A stretch of DNA of 8,494 nt from an uncultured Clostridia bacterium. GTDB taxonomy: Bacteria > Bacillota > Clostridia > Christensenellales > UBA1242. A program made the position numbers and the translations under genes. The notes beneath the pieces are model-generated. The model had not been told where the DNA came from, searched no databases, and worked only from the letters and a program-made list of their open reading frames with translations. The DNA lies in NCBI GenBank assembly GCA_944363385.1, contig CALVUB010000032.1, positions 1 to 8,494 of the forward strand, given 5' to 3'. Shown here in pieces: positions 5,591-8,494 of this stretch; the stretch's first letter is position 1; each line of letters starts with the position of its first letter.

Positions 5591-8125
5591 TTATTCTTCT
5601 GTTTGCTCCTCAGCGTTCTCGTTTGTCTCATTTAAAACATCTTCACTTGAAGTGTCGTTTTCTTGTGAAGAGTCTTCCTTTGCGGTAAGTGCAACGCCCA
5701 CAATCTTTGTTTCACCTTTAAGGCGCATCAATTTAACACCTTGGCTTACTCTTGATAGCGAGCTGATTTGGTCGACTGCTGTTCGAATTATCACGCCGTT
5801 ATCGGCAATAAGCAAAATGTCTTCATTCTCCACAGATTGCCTTAGCGCCACAAGTTTGCCTGTTTTTGCATTGAAAATGCCAGCTTTAACACCTTTTCCG
5901 CCACGACTTTGCAGTCTGTATTCGTCAACATCAGAGCGCTTCCCATAACCATTTTCTGAGATGGTGATGATTTGAGAGCCTGGTTTTATGATTGCCATAT
6001 CAACGATATAGTCCTCTTTATTAAGACTCAAACTCTTAACACCTTGACTGTCTCTGCCGACAGCGCGAACGCCTTTTTCATTAAATCTGATAGCTTTTCC
6101 TTCATGCGAAGCCACCAAAATATCATCTTCGCCATTAGAAATTTCAACGCCGATAAGTTCGTCATCTTCCACCAGTTTAATTGCAATCTTTCCAACTTTA
6201 CGGATAGAAGAAAATTCTTCAAGCTTGGTCTTTTTAATAAGCCCCTTTCTTGTTCCCATAATAAGATAGCCATTTGTGTCTGTATTACGAGGTATGATTG
6301 TGGTGACTTTTTCGCCTTCGCTGAGCATTAAAAGATTAATCATGGCTCGTCCTTTTGCCGTTCTTTGTGCTTCAGGCACTTCATAGGCAAAAAGAGAATA
6401 AACTTTGCCTTTATTTGTAAAGAACAAAAGTTCGTCATGTGAAGATGTGGCAAAAATATCTTTAACAAAGTCTTCATCTTTGGTTTTATGCGCGGTCACA
6501 CCAACGCCACCGCGTTTTTGAGATTTATATTCACTTGCACTCATTCTTTTGATATAACCTTGATTTGTCATTGAAATAACAACATCTTCCTCAGGAATAA
6601 GGTCGGCAATATCAATTCCGCCAGCGTCAAGGCTAATTTCAGTGCGTCTTTCATCACCAAAATCATTTTTGATTTGTTCAAAATTATCTCTTAAAATTTG
6701 CAAGATTCTATGTGGATTTGCAAGTATATCTTCAAGGTCTTTGATAGTAGCTTCAAGAGAAGCAAGTTCTTCGTTTAGTTTTTCAACTTCCAGCGAGGTG
6801 AGTCGAGAAAGTTTCATCTCAAGAATTGCGTTTGCTTGAATTTCGTCTAGCTCAAAATTTTCGATAAGCTTTTCGCAGGCGTCTTGTTTATCGTCTGAAT
6901 TTTTAATAATTTTGATAACTTCATCAATATTTGCAAGAGCAATAACAAGACCACGCACAATATGCTCTCGCTCACGAGCTTTGTTAAGGTCAAATTGCGT
7001 TTTTCGTGACAAAACTTCCTTTTGATGTTCAAGATAGTAGTAAAGCATTTCTTTTAGGTTTAAAATTCGAGGCTGACCATTGACAAGAGCAAGCATAATA
7101 ATACCAGAGCCTTTTTGAAGTTGAGTGTTTTTGTAAAGCGAGTTTAAAACAACTTGAGCGTTAGCATCTTTCTTAACGTCAACAACAATTCTCATGCCAT
7201 GTCTGTCAGATTCTTCTTTGATGTCGCTTATGCCTTCAAGTCGTTTGTTTTTAACTTGTTCAGCCATTTGAATGATAAATTGAGCCTTATTGACCTGGTA
7301 AGGAAGCTCTGTGATAACAATTCGGCTTCTTCCATTTGAAAGCTCTTCAATTTCTGCCTTTCCACGAACAACAATTCCGCCTCTACCTGTCTTATAGGCA
7401 TGTTTGACAGCTGTTCTGCCCATGATAATTCCGCCAGTTGGAAAGTCTGGTGCAGGGATAATTTTTATAAGTTCATCAATATCAATGTCAGGGTTGTCAA
7501 TCATTGCTTGCAATCCGTTTAAAACTTCGGTTAAATTGTGTGGGGGAATGTTTGTTGCCATACCAACAGCAATACCATCAGCACCATTGATAAGAAGGTT
7601 TGGGATTTTTGCTGGAAGAACAGAAGGTTGCATAAGGGTGTTGTCAAAGTTTGGATAAAAATTGACAGTCTCTTTGTCGATATCTTCAAGCATAAGTGAT
7701 GCAATCTTTGAAAGTCTGGCTTCAGTATAACGCGATGCGGCAGGTGGGTCGCCGTCAACAGAGCCAAAATTGCCTTGACCGTCAACGAGGGGATATCTTA
7801 TTGAAAAGTCTTGAGCAAGACGCACCATTGCATCATAAACTGAGCTGTCGCCATGTGGGTGATATTTACCCATAACATCGCCGACAATACGAGCTGACTT
7901 TTTGGTTGGCTTATCATAAAAGTTGTTCATTTCACCCATTCCATACAAAATTCGGCGATGAACAGGCTTCAGCCCATCTCGCACATCTGGAATGGCACGC
8001 GAAACATTGACAGCCATTGCATAGGAGATAAAACTATGCTTTAAGTTGTCAACCGTGTCAACTTTTTCTATTTTTGAATTTGCCAAAATCTCTTCCAAAG
8101 ATTTTTTGTTATCGTTTTTATCCAT
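5591..8125 (-). CDS. gyrA: DNA gyrase subunit A
   Basis: Breakage-reunion subunit of gyrase; with GyrB (A2B2) it introduces negative supercoils using ATP. It has 844 residues from ATG at 8125, chosen because GGAGG (8134-8130) lies just ahead; the ATG at 8140 would overlap that site and add five residues. The winged-helix region has [21 protein letters not shown] at 78-98. The catalytic tyrosine is Y133 (ASRYTEARL), and [11 protein letters not shown] (116-126) is GyrA-type. The coiled-coil tower and gate lie at about 360-485. From about 500 comes the DNA-wrapping beta-pinwheel, with a GyrA box at 536-542 reading QKRGGVG instead of QRRGGKG, and a last-blade QSRGGKG at 739-745. The tail from 816 is acidic (E/D/N/S/T), as in many GyrA proteins. 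S94 and D98, equivalent to E. coli S83 and D87, are the quinolone-sensitive residues. ParC is less likely because of the gene order and the box. Confidence 0.97.
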   Translation of the reverse strand: MDKNDNKKSLEEILANSKIEKVDTVDNLKHSFISYAMAVNVSRAIPDVRDGLKPVHRRILYGMGEMNNFYDKPTKKSARIVGDVMGKYHPHGDSSVYDAMVRLAQDFSIRYPLVDGQGNFGSVDGDPPAASRYTEARLSKIASLMLEDIDKETVNFYPNFDNTLMQPSVLPAKIPNLLINGADGIAVGMATNIPPHNLTEVLNGLQAMIDNPDIDIDELIKIIPAPDFPTGGIIMGRTAVKHAYKTGRGGIVVRGKAEIEELSNGRSRIVITELPYQVNKAQFIIQMAEQVKNKRLEGISDIKEESDRHGMRIVVDVKKDANAQVVLNSLYKNTQLQKGSGIIMLALVNGQPRILNLKEMLYYYLEHQKEVLSRKTQFDLNKAREREHIVRGLVIALANIDEVIKIIKNSDDKQDACEKLIENFELDEIQANAILEMKLSRLTSLEVEKLNEELASLEATIKDLEDILANPHRILQILRDNFEQIKNDFGDERRTEISLDAGGIDIADLIPEEDVVISMTNQGYIKRMSASEYKSQKRGGVGVTAHKTKDEDFVKDIFATSSHDELLFFTNKGKVYSLFAYEVPEAQRTAKGRAMINLLMLSEGEKVTTIIPRNTDTNGYLIMGTRKGLIKKTKLEEFSSIRKVGKIAIKLVEDDELIGVEISNGEDDILVASHEGKAIRFNEKGVRAVGRDSQGVKSLSLNKEDYIVDMAIIKPGSQIITISENGYGKRSDVDEYRLQSRGGKGVKAGIFNAKTGKLVALRQSVENEDILLIADNGVIIRTAVDQISSLSRVSQGVKLMRLKGETKIVGVALTAKEDSSQENDTSSEDVLNETNENAEEQTEE

Positions 8126-8129
8126 AATT

Positions 8130-8134
8130 CCTCC
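8130..8134 (-). promoter_or_regulatory. Ribosome binding site of gyrA
   Basis: GGAGG on the minus strand lies four bases before ATG at 8125-8123. It decides the gyrA start: the in-frame ATG at 8140-8138 is upstream of this site and has no comparable purine stretch of its own. Confidence 0.8.
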
Positions 8135-8152
8135 AAGCATCTGCTGATGCTT
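8135..8152 (-). promoter_or_regulatory. Small hairpin between gyrB and gyrA, abutting the ribosome site
   Basis: AAGCATC (8152-8146) and GATGCTT (8141-8135) form a perfect 7-bp stem with a 4-base loop, AGCA. It ends exactly where the GGAGG of gyrA begins. It is not a terminator, since no T-run follows on the minus strand. It may keep the ribosome site exposed, mark an RNA-processing site, or tune the gyrB:gyrA ratio. It occupies half of the 36-base gap. Confidence 0.5.
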
Positions 8153-8161
8153 TAAAATTTT

Positions 8162-8494
8162 TTACGCGTCGATATCGTCAGGGCTTACAAGAGTTGCGTT
8201 TTCTTGAATAAACTTTCGTCTGAGCTCTACGTCTTCGCCCATCAGGTCGTTGAACATCTTTTCAGCTTCAATAGCGTCTTCAATTGTCAGTTGAATGAGA
8301 ATTCTGCTTTCAGGGTTCATTGTTGTGTCCCAAAGCTGAGTCGCATTCATTTCACCAAGACCTTTGTATCTCTGTTGTGCGCAGCCCTTTCTGCCGTTTG
8401 TTTGATACCATTCTTCAAGCTCTTGGTCAGAATAGAAATAGAAATCTTCTTTGTTTTTTGTCACCTTATAAAGAGGTGGCTTTGCTGCGTATAC
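8162..8494 (-). CDS. gyrB: DNA gyrase subunit B, C-terminal part (5' end beyond window)
   Basis: ATPase subunit of gyrase; only the last 110 codons are present, entering in frame from the right edge (VYAAKPPLYKV) and ending with TAA at 8164-8162. The visible part is the end of the TOPRIM domain and the C-terminal tail that contacts GyrA. PPLYKV, then QRYKGLGEMN (local 41-50), QLWDTTMNPE (53-62), TIEDAIEAEKMFNDLMGEDVELRR and FIQENA match the type IIA B-subunit signature closely. A GTG at 8464 is internal to this frame and is not a start. The gene is followed after 36 bases by gyrA, so the two are probably co-transcribed. ParE is the alternative, but the partner subunit looks like GyrA. Confidence 0.95.
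   Translation of the reverse strand, partial: VYAAKPPLYKVTKNKEDFYFYSDQELEEWYQTNGRKGCAQQRYKGLGEMNATQLWDTTMNPESRILIQLTIEDAIEAEKMFNDLMGEDVELRRKFIQENATLVSPDDIDA

Noticed and set aside
7404..7658. + strand open frame of 84 codons
   Set aside because: It lies wholly opposite gyrA, whose protein is conserved throughout. It has no ribosome site and no recognisable family; it is a reverse-strand shadow. The same holds for the other + strand frames within gyrA, helD, hisS and uvrC.
7810..7910. Quinolone-resistance substitutions in gyrA
   Set aside because: The two key positions, S94 and D98 (E. coli S83 and D87), carry the usual sensitive residues, so nothing here points to target-site resistance.
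8126..8140. gyrA start at the upstream in-frame ATG (8140)
   Set aside because: The added residues MLGGI are encoded by the ribosome site itself (GGAGG, 8134-8130). The ATG at 8125 lies just downstream of it and gives a normal GyrA N-terminus.
8462..8464. GTG as a start of a separate 100-codon gene
   Set aside because: The frame continues upstream to the window edge as conserved GyrB sequence (PPLYKV), so this is an internal valine codon of a truncated gyrB.

Overview
The window reads as chromosomal housekeeping DNA from an AT-rich, low-GC Gram-positive-type bacterium, probably a Firmicutes relative. Evidence is the strong AGGAGG-type ribosome sites before gyrA and helD, a HelD-type helicase next to gyrase, A/T-biased codons, and gyrB followed directly by gyrA. 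The standard code fits: Trp is TGG where checked in the helicase, and all four visible stop codons are TAA. I cannot name the genus.

All five genes lie on the minus strand, so transcription runs from high to low coordinates. Reading that way: the last 110 codons of gyrB (cut by the right edge); gyrA, complete; helD, a UvrD/Rep-like superfamily 1 helicase of the HelD family, complete; a 444-base gap without a gene (3075-3518); hisS, histidyl-tRNA synthetase, complete; and uvrC, excinuclease subunit C (cut by the left edge after 563 codons). gyrB, gyrA and helD are separated by only 36 and 17 bases and probably form one operon. This pairs the supercoiling enzyme with a helicase whose known relatives recycle stalled RNA polymerase. 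hisS appears to have its own promoter in the gap. uvrC has its own promoter after a terminator that begins at the hisS stop codon.

The most notable region is the gap at 3075-3518. It holds a dense set of DnaA-box-like 9-mers within about 130 bases. Two are perfect TTATCCACA boxes, each inside an exact 20-base direct repeat whose copies start 95 bases apart. This is either a replication origin (or part of one) or a DnaA-binding regulatory or titration cluster just upstream of the hisS promoter. The uniform gene direction on both sides argues somewhat against a simple bidirectional origin exactly here.

Other points: the uvrC -10 element TATAAT ends six bases before the start codon with no ribosome site, predicting a leaderless mRNA. 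HisS belongs to a lineage whose motifs look more like eukaryotic HisRS than E. coli HisRS. The GyrA box is degenerate (QKRGGVG). No mobile element, CRISPR array, tRNA or rRNA was seen. No wholly new multi-gene system is evident; the unusual content is regulatory and origin-like.
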